A DNA stretch of 20,000 nt from Armadillidium nasatum (Eukaryota; Arthropoda; Malacostraca; Isopoda; Armadillidiidae): assembly GCA_009176605.1 (NCBI GenBank), contig SEYY01001192.1, positions 72,783 to 92,782 of the forward strand, given 5' to 3'. The translations under genes and the position numbers were made by a program. Numbering within the stretch: the first letter of the stretch is position 1; the number at the start of each line of letters is the position of its first letter. Below, piece after piece: positions 1 through 13,082 of this stretch. The notes below the pieces were generated by a model that was given only the letters and a program-made list of their open reading frames with translations, searched no databases and was not told the DNA's origin.

Positions 1-33
1 ACGCGTGTTCGATTCTCATGCATATCCTAGGTA
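1..33 (+). mobile_element. 3' fragment of a tRNA-derived SINE-like repeat
   Basis: GTTCGATTC at 7-15 looks like a pol III box B, and ATCCTAGGTA follows at 24-33. The same two words, at almost the same spacing (17 versus 18 nt), occur on the - strand at 16159-16132. Two copies with the same layout support a repeat family. The 5' part is cut by the window edge and the 3' part by the MITE inserted at TA 32-33. Confidence 0.45.
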
Positions 34-236
34 CACTGTAAAAATGTTCTAACGAATCGTTGGGACAAGTGGCTAAAATGTCACAACAAATTTTTTCAGT
101 TATTTTCTTATTAGAAAATAAATCGGTGAAGCGACTTTCTTATACTTAACATGTCTTTTCTCTATTGAAAATTTTGCTCTGCATTTTTGCATTGCCACTT
201 GTCCCAACGATTCGTTAGGACAATGTTTACAGTGTA
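32..236. mobile_element. 201-bp MITE with 40-bp inverted repeats and TA target duplication
   Basis: Positions 34-73 and 194-234 are inverted repeats of about 40 bp, differing by only a few bases and beginning CACTGTAAA. TA flanks each end (32-33 and 235-236), the target duplication of Tc1/mariner-type elements. The 120-bp interior is AT-rich and has no coding capacity, so it is non-autonomous. The near-identity of the arms suggests fairly recent insertion or a constrained hairpin. Confidence 0.8.
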
Positions 237-2369
<2,133 letters not shown>

Positions 2370-2373
2370 CTAG

Positions 2374-2475
2374 TTCTGTTCGTTGCGGAGGTTGTTTGGC
2401 TAATTCTTGGAGTTGTTTGGCTTGTTAATAATTATGAGAGTTGCACGTCGAAGTCAGCCAAAGAAGCAATTTTAG
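2374..2475 (+). CDS. DAGLA (inaE): DAGL exon: penultimate transmembrane segment
   Basis: The exon reads (x)TT then [17 protein letters not shown], a clean hydrophobic helix, followed by [16 protein letters not shown] and one leftover G. The donor is TTTTAG|gtaag, a good match to consensus. The leftover G joins GT of the next exon to make Gly, giving ILG-IVVCNW across the junction, as expected for the DAGL membrane domain. The acceptor is tatctag, only 7 nt after a TA array. It starts with two bases of a split codon, so an upstream exon must exist; I could not find it in 1-2250. Confidence 0.88.
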
Positions 2476-4076
2476 GTAAGTTGTCTAATAATAATAATAA
2501 TTAATATACTCGTAGGTTAGTGTACTTGATGAAATATTTAAATTTAATTGAGAAAAAGAAAATCGGAGTGATAAAATACCCTCATTGTATATGCAGTATA
2601 CGTATGATGAATTTTTCAGCTCGGTAATATAAGCGTGAATTCGCGTTTTTAAAGTCCACGTCCCACGCCTTGAGACTAATGATGTAAGTTGATTATAACA
2701 AGATTATCGCTGAAGGAGTAGAATGAATCTTTTAAAAAGTAAGATTAATTATGAATCAAATTCTTCACAGTTATTAAAAATATTGAGACAATTTCATTGA
2801 TCCCTTCACCATATAATGTAACAAAATAATAGGTACTATGATAAATAATAAATTTTCACAAGTAGTTACAATAGTATTATAATAAATGAAGCATTCATTT
2901 AGTTAAAAGAATGAATAACAAAGCAAAATACTATAACTTTACAACATTAAGTTTCGTAGTTATTGTATATATATTATTTTGTACAGTCGATTTACAACTT
3001 TGTGGGGAAGAACTCGCAAACTGGTTACTTGAACGATATTAAAAATTGTCTCATTTATGTCTTTTATTCGTTATCATTTTCAGCAGAATATTCATATCTC
3101 AATATCAATACTTACTAAGTTAATGTAAATAACCGAATTTTATTTTTAAATGCAGAAAACACGTTTCTAAAATGTTTTTGCTCAGAAAATTTGTTCGCAC
3201 CATATTCGAATCATTGCCTTTTCCACTTGCGTTTTGATCAACACATGCAATGTAAACTCTGAAGCAAGACTTATTCATTAATGGTTATATTCTGTGAGCA
3301 TTTTCCACTTGGTTAGCAAAGCATCAAATATTTCCATTTGTTTGAAGATATTCTTCATATTCTAACCGGTGAAGGATGGTAGCAAAATGCTACCACCTAC
3401 GTTAAATAAAGTCTTTACCCGTTAATGATGACAAATACTGTACTAAAAAAGTTTGTACAAATAGAGTTTAAAAATGAATATAATGAAATGCTGGGATTGA
3501 GAATCGATGTAAGATTAAAAAAAAATGCCTTAGAATCGTAAAAGCACGATCTACCGTAAGAGGGGATAATAGAAATCAAATTTTACTTAATGAAAATAAA
3601 ACTTGGAGAGGTTAATGGAAACAAGATTGAAAGGTAAGGAAAAGTGTAAGCGAAAAAATGTTAGAAAAAAACTTTATAATACGAAATTTTTGAATTACAT
3701 TTATTAAATGGGAAAAAATGAAGCAAATTTAAATACAAGACAAAAAAAAAAGTGGCAATGAATGTACTTCTGGCCTCTATTTACATGATTGTTGATTTAG
3801 TGAAGTGTGAAACTTGTATACATGCGCGAGATGATGGGCATAATGCAGCATAGGATTGGCTGTAGATGACGTATATTGCATATTTGATTTATCATTTGAG
3901 GTAAGATTAGATTTCAAAAGGAGAAAAATCGTTAAGTTAGACGATCATCGCTACAGTTTAGGACAGACTAAATCTGGCCAAAAAAAATAAGATATTTGTC
4001 AAATTTTTTCTGTCAGTAGTGTTTAAGTAAAAATTAAATTATTAATATTTCAGTTATTATAATTATTATCTTATTA

Positions 4077-4079
<3 letters not shown>
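2476..4079. other. DAGL intron, nothing recognised
   Basis: AT-rich intron sequence with poly-A runs. A small hairpin, TAGCAaaaTGCTA, lies near 3379-3391. No family-like exon is seen, and none is needed because the flanking exons join in phase. Confidence 0.6.

Positions 4080-4141
<62 letters not shown>
4080..4141. repeat. (TTA)n microsatellite
   Basis: A trinucleotide TTA/ATT array of about 60 bp, inside the DAGL intron. Confidence 0.97.
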
Positions 4142-4142
<1 letters not shown>

Positions 4143-4685
4143 GATGAAAGATTACACTCCAGTTTGTATTTTACTTTTATCCAGTTATTTTCCATTTCAA
4201 GCAACTTAATTTGGCTTGAAAGTATAAATAGGAAAGACTAAAAATTTTATCTCTATATTATATTTCAATCTACTTTCGAGAATAAGGAATGATCTTAAAC
4301 TTAATATGAAAATCCAAACACGGTTAAAAAATTTCTGAAATTATAATAATCGATTATTATCCAATTAATCGATTGATCACAAAGCTAAGGATTAAATTTG
4401 GGGAAGGAGGAAAAAAAAACTTTATTTGTAGTATATATGCAGTATGAAAATTTAAATGTTCTGTATCTAATACACAGTTTATACAAAACATGAAAGAAGG
4501 ATTGTTTAATGTTTTGTTTTATATTTAACATGCAAACCTCAAAGCAGTGAAGATACAAGTTTTTAAATTTAAATCTTAGTCCTAAATAATACTATCATGA
4601 AAAATTTAATCGTATTTTTAAAATTACCTTTCATAAAGCACAGTGAGTTTACTGCTTTATTATTATTATCATTATTTATACAAAG
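4142..4685. other. 3' part of a DAGL intron, nothing recognised
   Basis: AT-rich; ends in a T/A-rich tract (tttattattattatcattatttatacaaag) that serves the acceptor at 4685/4686. Confidence 0.6.
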
Positions 4686-4863
4686 GTATTGTGGTGTGCA
4701 ACTGGTGTGTTGTGGTGTCGGTAGTAATAACAACATGGTGTACGTTCGATGCAGCTGGAAGATCATGGGTTAAGATGAAAAGATATCAAAGATCGCTAAG
4801 AGATTCAAACACTCGGTTTCAGTACAGAAGATCTGGCAACAGAAACCGAAACTGGAGGCATAG
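4686..4863 (+). CDS. DAGLA (inaE): DAGL exon: last transmembrane segment and basic juxtamembrane linker
   Basis: After the split Gly, the exon encodes [20 protein letters not shown], the last membrane helix. Next comes [19 protein letters not shown] and a basic stretch ending [10 protein letters not shown]. The [15 protein letters not shown] block and the Asn/Arg-rich linker are hallmarks of arthropod DAGL/inaE and mark the passage from membrane domain to cytosolic catalytic part. The acceptor is tttatacaaag| and the donor CATAG|gtatgt. It ends with two bases (AG), completed by the A at 8494 to give Arg. Open reading continues through the donor into non-homologous sequence, which fixes the boundary. 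Confidence 0.92.
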
Positions 4864-4909
4864 GTATGTAGCTTATTTCTTTTGTAAAAGTATTTTTAAT
4901 TGCTGAAAC

Positions 4910-5113
<204 letters not shown>

Positions 5114-5317
5114 AGGAGAATGCTTTCATTAGAACAAATATTTATGGAAGTAAAATTGTTTTACCGAATCAATGTATTTTGAGATACATGAACAAAGGGA
5201 ATGTTAGCTTAAGGCTTCATTAAATGTGAAGCGTTTAGAAAACGATCACATAAAAGATGAAATTAGAAGAACTGAAGGAGTAAAATGGCAAATGTGTGAG
5301 AAACTATTACTTTTTTA

Positions 5318-5515
5318 GGGGAACCAATATCCAAATCGTCGACAGGGAAAAATAGTCAGCGTATTAAATGGTCAACACATTTGAAAAAAGTCTGTCGGTC
5401 ATTTTTCTCATTTTGAATGTTGACGATTTGGCTGTATGTAAAAAATTGTGTCGACCATTTGACCAATTTCGTGTTTTAGTTTTCATCGATATTTAGGCCT
5501 GTTATTATTAATTTA
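5318..5515 (+). repeat. GTCGAC-word repeat, copy A
   Basis: From CCAAATCGTCGACAGG to TAGGCCTGTTATTATT. It matches 7260-7450 directly and 6920-6740 in reverse through shared blocks: TTTGAAAAAA.TCTGT, TTGTGTCGACCATTTGACCAA, and ATCGATAT..TAGGCCT. Identity is moderate by eye. No coding capacity is seen. Confidence 0.75.
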
Positions 5516-5543
5516 ATTTTCAGTGACATTTATACTTATTATT

Positions 5544-5544
<1 letters not shown>

Positions 5545-5601
<57 letters not shown>
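5545..5601. repeat. (TTA)n microsatellite
   Basis: A TTA array lying exactly against the left end of the foldback element. Confidence 0.97.
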
Positions 5602-5602
5602 G

Positions 5603-6414
5603 CAGTTGAAATTTGCCTTTCCAATTTTCCAAAAGATTTTTTCTTCTTATTTTCTTCTGACCGGTTTCGTTCGCAAACTTCGGACATCATCAGAGCTTGA
5701 ATCTTTGAAGATGAAAGATTTATTTTTAAGATGTTAAGCCAAAAGTTAATTACGATTATAAATTTTGAGTAATTAATTATTAATAAAATAGGTATTTAGT
5801 TTTTGAGCTTCACGTGAAGAGTTCCGAATTTAAAATGATAGGGGTAAACGCAGGTGTGTCCCATCTATCAATCACTCAGTCGCGTAACCAGTAAATGTCG
5901 ACGTACATTCAGACTCGGGTAAGCAAACTGGTACACGATGGTGACTAAACGAAAGTGCATCAGTCGTCTTCTTGAAGATATTTGGAGGATATCATTATTA
6001 GGTTTGTTGTGATATAATCCTAAAGGTTGGAGGAAACTTGGTATCATTACAAGAATTTTAAAGTTCTTTTTTTATTGTAATACCAGTTGGAAGAAGCTGG
6101 TTACTATTAAATAATTTTTAGAAGTTCTTGCTCACCCGAGTCTGACTGTACGTCGACGTTTACTGATTGATAGATGGGACATGCCAGCGTTTACCCCTAT
6201 CATTCCAAATTCGGAACTCCTCGCGTGAAGCTCAAAAACTAAATACCTATTTTATTAATAATTTTTCAAAATTTATAATCGTAATTAACTTTTGGCTTAA
6301 CACCTTAAAAATAAATCATTCATCTTCAAAGACGATGTCCGAAGTTTGCGGACGAAACCGGTCAGCAATAAGAAGGAAAAATCTATTGGAAAATTGGAAG
6401 GGAAATTTCAACTG
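5603..6414. mobile_element. 812-bp foldback element with ~300-bp inverted arms
   Basis: The left arm 5603-5924 and right arm 6130-6414 are reverse complements with small indels, starting CAGTTGAAATTT at both tips. The arms share GACCGGTTTCG, AACTTCGGACATC, AGCTTCACG.GA, GGGGTAAACG and CGACGTAC blocks. The central 205 bp holds degenerate internal repeats (TTGGAGGAA..., TTGGAAGAAG...). Both ends lie at TTA trinucleotides, so a TA/TTA duplication is possible but masked by the surrounding microsatellite. No transposase is encoded: non-autonomous, long-TIR DNA element or MITE (inference). Confidence 0.8.
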
Positions 6415-6443
6415 TTATTAAAATAATGCTGAAGAACTCCTAA

Positions 6444-6445
<2 letters not shown>

Positions 6446-6516
<71 letters not shown>
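6446..6516. repeat. (TTA)n microsatellite
   Basis: An array of about 70 bp between the foldback element and the next GTCGAC repeat. Confidence 0.97.
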
Positions 6517-6521
6517 GGAAT

Positions 6522-6920
6522 AACCCAAATCGTCGACACACCATTAACAAAATTTTATGTCACGTCCAAAATGTCAACAACTTGTTTTTTTTTTTAAAGT
6601 AAATTTATCGACAACATTTTTGCATAACTCGTCCAAATCTTAGACACAATAAATGATTAATATATTTATACATTGCATCTATCAAGTATATTTCACCACA
6701 GAAAGGTTGGGTTAGATTAAGTTAGTTGGACTGTGAAGCCGACAAGTACCTATAATAATAGGCTTAAATATGGATGAAAACTAAATACGATGTTGATCAA
6801 ATGGTCGACACAATTTTTATTTTTACGTACTACCAAATCGTCGGCACATTGAAACAGAAGAGAAAAAGAGTTTACAGATTTTTTTCAAAAACGTCGACCA
6901 ATTGAACCATTTTAAGCTGT
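6522..6920 (-). repeat. GTCGAC-word repeat, copy B (inverted)
   Basis: The reverse complement of 6740-6920 matches copies A and C. The reverse complement of 6530-6660 matches 7190-7260 (ATTTATTGTGTC..., TTTGGACGAGTT.TG, TTTACTTTAA). Relative to copy C the two blocks are in swapped order, which points to rearrangement or to a longer element with internal inverted repeats. Confidence 0.72.
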
Positions 6921-7037
6921 CGAGCCGTGAGTGGTGGTGGTGATGAGTGAAAGGCCTTCAGTACATTTGCAAAACCAACGTTTTATATGAAACTAATCCG
7001 TACTGTCTAAAATAGCATATACAGTATACTGTAAAGG

Positions 7038-7455
<418 letters not shown>

Positions 7456-7559
7456 ATTATAATAATAATTATAAATATATTTTAATTTTTTATATATTAT
7501 TTTAGTAAATGCATGGCACACGGACATTTGTATACGTATTTGTATTTGTATACTATTTT

Positions 7560-7660
7560 CCCTGTCGACGTTTTGGGGTAATCTCGTTTTTTTAAAGTGT
7601 CCACTATTTAGATGACTCGTTTTTCAATTTGTCCTGTCAAAAATTTGGGCTATTCCCAAA
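7560..7660 (-). repeat. GTCGAC-word repeat, copy D (partial, inverted)
   Basis: The reverse complement reads ACGAGT...GTGGACACTTTAA...CCCCAAAACGTCGACAGGG, matching the junction of the two blocks in copy C (7205-7280). It forms an imperfect stem with copy C. Confidence 0.6.
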
Positions 7661-7779
7661 ATTTTAGTTTCGAAAACTTTTTTCTTCTTTTAGTTGTTAT
7701 TTTGATGGTAAACTTGTACAATAATTTTTATCAAATTATAATTCATGAATAAATGCATGAGTCATTTTTTGATTATAGA

Positions 7780-7780
7780 A

Positions 7781-7857
<77 letters not shown>
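7780..7857. repeat. (TTA)n microsatellite
   Basis: A trinucleotide array of about 78 bp in the large DAGL intron. Confidence 0.97.
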
Positions 7858-8068
7858 GAAGTAGTATTAGTAGTAGTTCAAAATCCGATTTTATTCTTAA
7901 ATCTAAGGTATTGGCTTTCTATATTTAAGTAAAATTTATCTTGTAAGTTTTCAACTCATTTCTGTAAAGCAACTTTGTTACTTGTGTGATTCACAAGAAG
8001 TGGAAGGTAAGCTTTCATATCCAGGATTTCACCCGCAGTTTTGTGGGATTTGAAATTGCCAGTTTTTC

Positions 8069-8578
<510 letters not shown>

Positions 8579-8736
8579 GTAAGTATTAAAAATTATTATT
8601 TGTGAAAGTTAACATTGGTAGGGGAGTAAAAGTTTATAAAAAGAACGAATATCCATGGCCCCATTATAAAAATATCATTAGTTGGAGATTATTAATAAAG
8701 TGGGATTGTATTGCATTGTTAAAAAATATTTTAAAT

Positions 8737-8885
<149 letters not shown>

Positions 8886-8888
8886 CAG

Positions 8889-9073
8889 TCTTCATTTAGT
8901 GATATAGCTCGGCTCCTGAGTGAATTTTTCCGTGACCTTGACGTCGTTCCTTCTGACGTAGTAGCTGGTTTGGTTCTTCTGAGGAGGTATCAGAAGGAGG
9001 AGAGGAAAAGATTCGTTGCTTCCCATAAAAATCAAATTCTTCAATTTCTTTCGGGTGTGCCAATTACTCCAAG
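8889..9073 (+). CDS. DAGLA (inaE): DAGL exon: FSDIARLL / [13 protein letters not shown] block
   Basis: The exon encodes [17 protein letters not shown], then [20 protein letters not shown], a Lys/Arg-rich helix and LSGVPITP. The [16 protein letters not shown](V/I)LL block is diagnostic of the DAGL family and precedes the hydrolase fold. The acceptor is ttgcag|TC, with a TA array ending 6-7 nt before the exon. The donor is CCAAG|gtttgt, leaving AG that joins G at 9628 to give Arg. Length is 185 nt (61 codons + 2). The upstream intron, 8579-8888, is only 310 nt and about half of it is TA repeat. Confidence 0.96.
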
Positions 9074-9413
9074 GTTTGTCTTTCTTCTTCCTTTCCTACG
9101 AGTTCAAAATTGGAGGAACTACCTTGGAGTTTTCCCTCTTCGTAAAGGAAATTTTTATGAAATAACATTTTTTTAAACATTTAATTTTTTATTTTTTTTT
9201 TTAATTTCTTTATTGATATGTTTTTATTTATCCTATTAAGTTTATTTATTTATTTAGTTTATGGAAGAGTTTATACTGAATGTTATTTTCCTATTTAATA
9301 TCGATAGCTTCACAGTTTCATTTATTCTAACCTTTACTAGTATACTATATTTATCATCAGAAAATCAATAAAAATTATTATAATAAAATATAAACAGAAA
9401 AATTTCATTGGCC

Positions 9414-9416
<3 letters not shown>

Positions 9417-9490
<74 letters not shown>

Positions 9491-9498
9491 ATTATTAT
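9417..9498. repeat. (AAT)n/(ATT)n mirror array, perfect hairpin
   Basis: AAT repeats switch to ATT repeats near 9462, making one palindromic array able to fold back in DNA or RNA. It is inside the 554-nt intron 9074-9627. Confidence 0.93.
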
Positions 9499-9627
9499 TA
9501 TTTTCTTTTTAGATACGTAAAATGATTCTTATTATTTGTTTAAAATGATTAATAGAAAAATAATTAATGCAATAATTAACTGTCTAATGATAAACTGATG
9601 TTCAATTTCTTATTGGATATTCTTCAG

Positions 9628-9780
9628 GACGCAATTTCTTCAACTGTCAACTCCAGAGGGACTGGAAAAGTTCACCAAAATCGTCCATTTTATGAAGTTT
9701 GCTTTAGCCGTCTATGGTTGGCCAATGTACCTTATTACTTCATCGCCGAAAAACGCTTTTAAACTCTGTCCATTGTTAAG
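9628..9780 (+). CDS. DAGLA (inaE): DAGL exon: region before the core, FALAVYGWPMYL
   Basis: The exon encodes TQFLQLSTPEGLEKFTKIVH, then FMKFALAVYGWPMYLITSSP and KNAFKLCPLL. The (F/Y)A..AYGWPMY stretch is conserved in DAGLs at the start of the lipase domain. The acceptor is tattcttcag|GAC and the donor TTAAG|gtattt. Length 153 nt = 1 + 50 codons + 2, joining AG to T of the next exon (Ser). Confidence 0.95.
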
Positions 9781-9961
9781 GTATTTTCCCATATACTTAA
9801 TTAAAAATTTTTTCCTTAAGTATTTTCTCTAAAATGAAGATTCCCTATTAATTTTGAAACTTGTTTTAAATATTCATTGTGAATTTTTAATCTTTTTGAT
9901 CGTTTAAAACTTATGTTTTTCATTTTCTATACGTAATCAACATATCTTTTCCTACTAACAG

Positions 9962-10205
9962 TTGTTGTCGTTGGTGTCGTTCTCGAGATAGTGGTGGTTG
10001 CGGAGGCGATTTTAATCCCCAAGTAATTGAGGACAACTGCTGTGGTTGCAATGCAGCAGGACTTATTCGCATGACTCCCTCAGAAGGTGTTGATCTTCTT
10101 TATGTAACATATCACGTTAACGTTGGGGAGACGCCTTTCTTCGTAGCATTAGATCATAATCTAAGGTCAATTGTTATATGCATAAGAGGAACGCTCTCTA
10201 TGAAG
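9962..10205 (+). CDS. DAGLA (inaE): DAGL exon: Cys-rich insert and first beta-strands of Lipase_3 core
   Basis: It starts with a Cys-rich stretch (SCCRWCRSRDSGGCGGD) and then DNCCGCNAAGLIRM; several cysteines here suggest metal binding or lipidation, not proven. YVTYHVNVGETPFFVALDH follows, then IVICIRGTLSMK. The IRGT(L/T)S motif is the strand and oxyanion-side element typical of class 3 lipases (Pfam Lipase_3). The acceptor is actaacag| with cttttcctac upstream, and the donor ATGAAG|gtatat. Length 244 nt = 1 + 81 codons, ending in phase 0. Confidence 0.96.
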
Positions 10206-10401
10206 GTATATATTCATTGTTAATTAATTAGGCTTTACTACGTAACAAACCAATCCCAATATATACTGTTTTTAAATATATTTGTTCTTCTATTAATAAT
10301 TTTAATTTTGCTTTATGATAAATTAGTATTTGTATGTTTGCTGTTTTTATCGAGGGAATCGAAGTATGATCGTTCGTTTTGTAACAGAAATTTAATTTCA
10401 G

Positions 10402-10479
10402 GATGTAATCACAGATTTGAATGCAGAGAGTGAACCAATTCCATTAGACTCTATTCGAGAAGATTGGTTAGGTCACAAG
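10402..10479 (+). CDS. DAGLA (inaE): DAGL exon: DVITDL...WLGHK
   Basis: A 26-codon exon, phase 0 at both ends, encoding DVITDLNAESEPIP and LDSIREDWLGHK. It continues the Lipase_3 motif IRGTLS.KD..TDL begun in the previous exon; the final GHK joins GM of the next exon to give the conserved HKGM junction. The acceptor is tttaatttcag| and the donor CACAAG|gtaaga. Being symmetric, it could be skipped without shifting the frame, but that would delete part of the core. Confidence 0.95.
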
Positions 10480-11259
10480 GTAAGAAAATTTCTAAATCAC
10501 AAAGTGGAAAATTTCTATCTTTGATCTCTTCTAGTATTGTAAGTTTGAAAGCCACTTCCCTATTTTAGTGATCTGAATCACTTTACTGAATTACCGAAAT
10601 TTTTTAAATTCACATTTATTTAAATTTTGCAATTTAGTTATGTATTTTAATATCTTGTCGTGAACTTTAGTCTAGGAAATCCAAACAGAAAAATAAGAAA
10701 TTAAAGTTTTTAAATGTTTCACTTGAACAGTTAAAAAAAAAAGAATTAGCAAAAAAAAACATTTAATTATTTAATTATAATATTAATATGCAAGCCTTTT
10801 ATTATAATGTAAGGTTTAGATTGTTAAATATTATAGTGATATTTGTACTTATAATTTGAAATGCTCTTATTTTGCTTAATGACTGTTTATACCAGTAATA
10901 ATACTATTGCTTCTATTTCTCGATATATGTAATCCTATTATTGAAATAACATTGTGAAAAATTGATTTTCATTCTAATTAAAAAACCATAAACATTAACC
11001 ATTCGTAAACATTATTAAATTACTAACTGTTCAAGTCATTTAAACATTTTTTTTGAGTGATTCTTCTACAAATATAGCCGATATATACTGTTGTAACATT
11101 ATGAAACCTATACAAATAGTTTAACGTAAATGACTGATCTTTTTTGAGTTAGCCTTATTACCATTCATGAGGGTAAATTCTTTAATCATAAACCTTTAGA
11201 ATGACTTATTAAAAATTAATATCTTTGAATTACATAGTTAATTTCTTTATTCTTTGCAG
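10480..11259. other. DAGL intron, nothing recognised
   Basis: 780 nt of AT-rich sequence without microsatellites or recognisable elements; ends in a normal T-rich tract before ttctttgcag. Confidence 0.7.
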
Positions 11260-11483
11260 GGGATGGTTCAAGCCGCTGTTTACATTCGTCGAAAATTAAG
11301 AGAAGATAATATTTTGCATCGTGCCTTTGGTTTTGATAAGAATAAGGGAACCGAAGAGTACGAAATTGTTCTAGTTGGTCACTCCCTTGGAGCTGGCACA
11401 GCTTCTATATTGGCAATTTTATTGAAACAGGAATATCCTAATATTACTTGTTATTCATATTCTCCACCTGGAGGGCTTCTCAG
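11260..11483 (+). CDS. DAGLA (inaE): DAGL exon: catalytic serine, GHSLGAG
   Basis: This is the nucleophile exon. It encodes GMVQAAVYIRRKL, a linker ending KGTEEYEIVLVGHSLGAG, then TASILAILLKQEYPNITCYS and YSPPGGLL. The Gly-X-Ser-X-Gly elbow is GHSLGAG with Ser codon TCC at 11383-11385. SPPGGLLS after it is highly conserved in DAGLs. The acceptor is ttctttgcag| and the donor CTCAG|gtatga. Length 224 nt = 74 codons + 2; the split Ser is completed at 11572. The following intron is short (88 nt). Confidence 0.98.
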
Positions 11484-11571
11484 GTATGAAATATGGATAA
11501 AGGGTCATAATTTTAAGTAAATTATAATATTATTTTTATTATTATTATTATTTTTGTTATTAATTTACCAG

Positions 11572-11713
11572 CATGCCAGCAGTTGATTATACAAAAACCT
11601 TCATAACATCTGTTGTAGTAGGCAAGGACGTTGTTCCTAGAATAGGTTTGCATCAGATGGAGGCGTTGCGAGCTGATCTCATAAGTGCTATCCAGAGATC
11701 TAAGGATCCCAAA
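11572..11713 (+). CDS. DAGLA (inaE): DAGL exon: catalytic aspartate, GKDVVPRIG
   Basis: It encodes SMPAVDYTKTFITSVVVGKD, VVPRIGLHQMEALRADL and ISAIQRSKDPK. The catalytic acid is the Asp of GKD.VPR, codon 11627-11629, exactly 52 residues after the serine in the spliced frame. The acceptor is aatttaccag| and the donor AAA|gtgagt. Length 142 nt = 1 + 47 codons, phase 0 at the end. The upstream 88-nt intron contains a short TTA run. Confidence 0.97.
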
Positions 11714-11738
11714 GTGAGTACTGGAAAATTAATTTAAT

Positions 11739-11757
11739 AATTATTATTATTATTATA

Positions 11758-11802
<45 letters not shown>

Positions 11803-11811
11803 TTTATTATA
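11739..11811. repeat. (TTA)n microsatellite
   Basis: A TTA array with one interruption, starting about 25 nt after the donor at 11713. Confidence 0.95.
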
Positions 11812-12772
11812 GTTGTATAGGAATAGTTAAATTGAGTGTGAGTTCTAAAAAAGCGAAAGAAGGGTTGTTGAAATAATTATGAAATGTTAAAAAAAATTAA
11901 TGTAATTGACTATCGAAAAAAAAATTAAAAGTGTAATAAACAATTAAATAGGGAATTGTCACAGATAGTTTATCTTGAAAAAGAAATAATGAATATTGCC
12001 AAAGATTTCTGAAGTATTTTAGCTAGAGGATAAGACAATTCTAGTGAAAAGAAATTACGAAAGGTATTTTATTACCTGAGAAAGTGAGAATCTAGAAGAG
12101 ATTACAAAGTAAATATTTCACTGTGATCAGATTTTGTGATTGAGTAAGAACATCCTTAACTTAATGCTTTCCTGTTTTGTGTGTCATGACTGTGTTTTAG
12201 TGATGTGTGATTTTAATTTAAACACATTAATTAATTAATTAATTAATTAATTAAAGCAATATGCGAAAACTTTTAGTGTTCTCTCAAGTAACCAGTTGTG
12301 AATTCTTTTGTGCAAAGTTGTTTACTTTTGTACGCTCGTAAAATAAGGGTGCAAATCCCATACCGTGAAAACCATACTTAGATCAATGAACTACAGGTAC
12401 AAACATAATATTAATAGACAGAACTTCTTATGAGGAATTTGAGATATGCTTAAATTATAATACGAGAAAAAAGTTGTATGAAATTAGTTAAGAGAAGCCG
12501 TGTGTGGGTTTCAGTATGAAATGTGAATATTTTGTTTTAGGATTGCAGATTGACTATTTGTAAATAGTTTATTTAATAGAGTTGAAGTTATTTGCTAATG
12601 CTGTGAAGATGAACTAAATCACGCATTATGACAGCGTAAGATATTCAGTAATTAAAATACATAGGAAAACATAAATTCTTTGTGAACGTCTGAGAATGGG
12701 AGAATGTAATTTATATAGTAGATGATAATAATAATAATAATTTTACTATATAATTTAATATAATTATTACAG
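11812..12772. other. DAGL intron with an (ATTA)n run
   Basis: A TTAA-type tetranucleotide run at about 12226-12255; otherwise nothing recognised. A short AAT run lies near 12725-12741, before the acceptor. Confidence 0.6.
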
Positions 12773-12883
12773 TGGAAAACTATAGCATCTTCAGTACGAT
12801 GCTGTGGCGATTCTATTGGAGATCTTGATAATGAAATTGAAGCAGAAGCGTGGTCTTCTTCAAGAGCAAAAATGAGAGATCAG
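12773..12883 (+). CDS. DAGLA (inaE): DAGL exon: segment after the catalytic Asp, W-rich and acidic
   Basis: A 37-codon exon encoding WKTIASSVRCCGDSIGDLDN, then EIEAEAWSSSRAKMRDQ. The leading Trp continues the family pattern QRS(T)KPKW across the intron. The acidic and Ser-rich stretch is where DAGLs carry their variable regulatory loop, which looks short here. The acceptor is tattacag| and the donor CAG|gtattg; phase 0 on both sides. The following intron is 2377 nt. Confidence 0.93.
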
Positions 12884-13082
12884 GTATTGTAATTCACACT
12901 ATTTTCATTTATCAAATTTTAACGTAATATTTACTCTAAACATTAAAATTATGTTGCGTTTCTTTCCAAACCACTAACTTTTATTGGTATTTATAGCAAA
13001 AATTACATTTTGCAATTCACATTCATAATATTTTAAAACGTACTAAAAAAATGTGGAATTGGACGGTGCCTCTCGACTAGGC

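Noticed and set aside
6167..6421. + strand open frame of 84 codons
   Set aside because: It lies in the right arm of the foldback element and has no protein similarity; by-product of the repeat.
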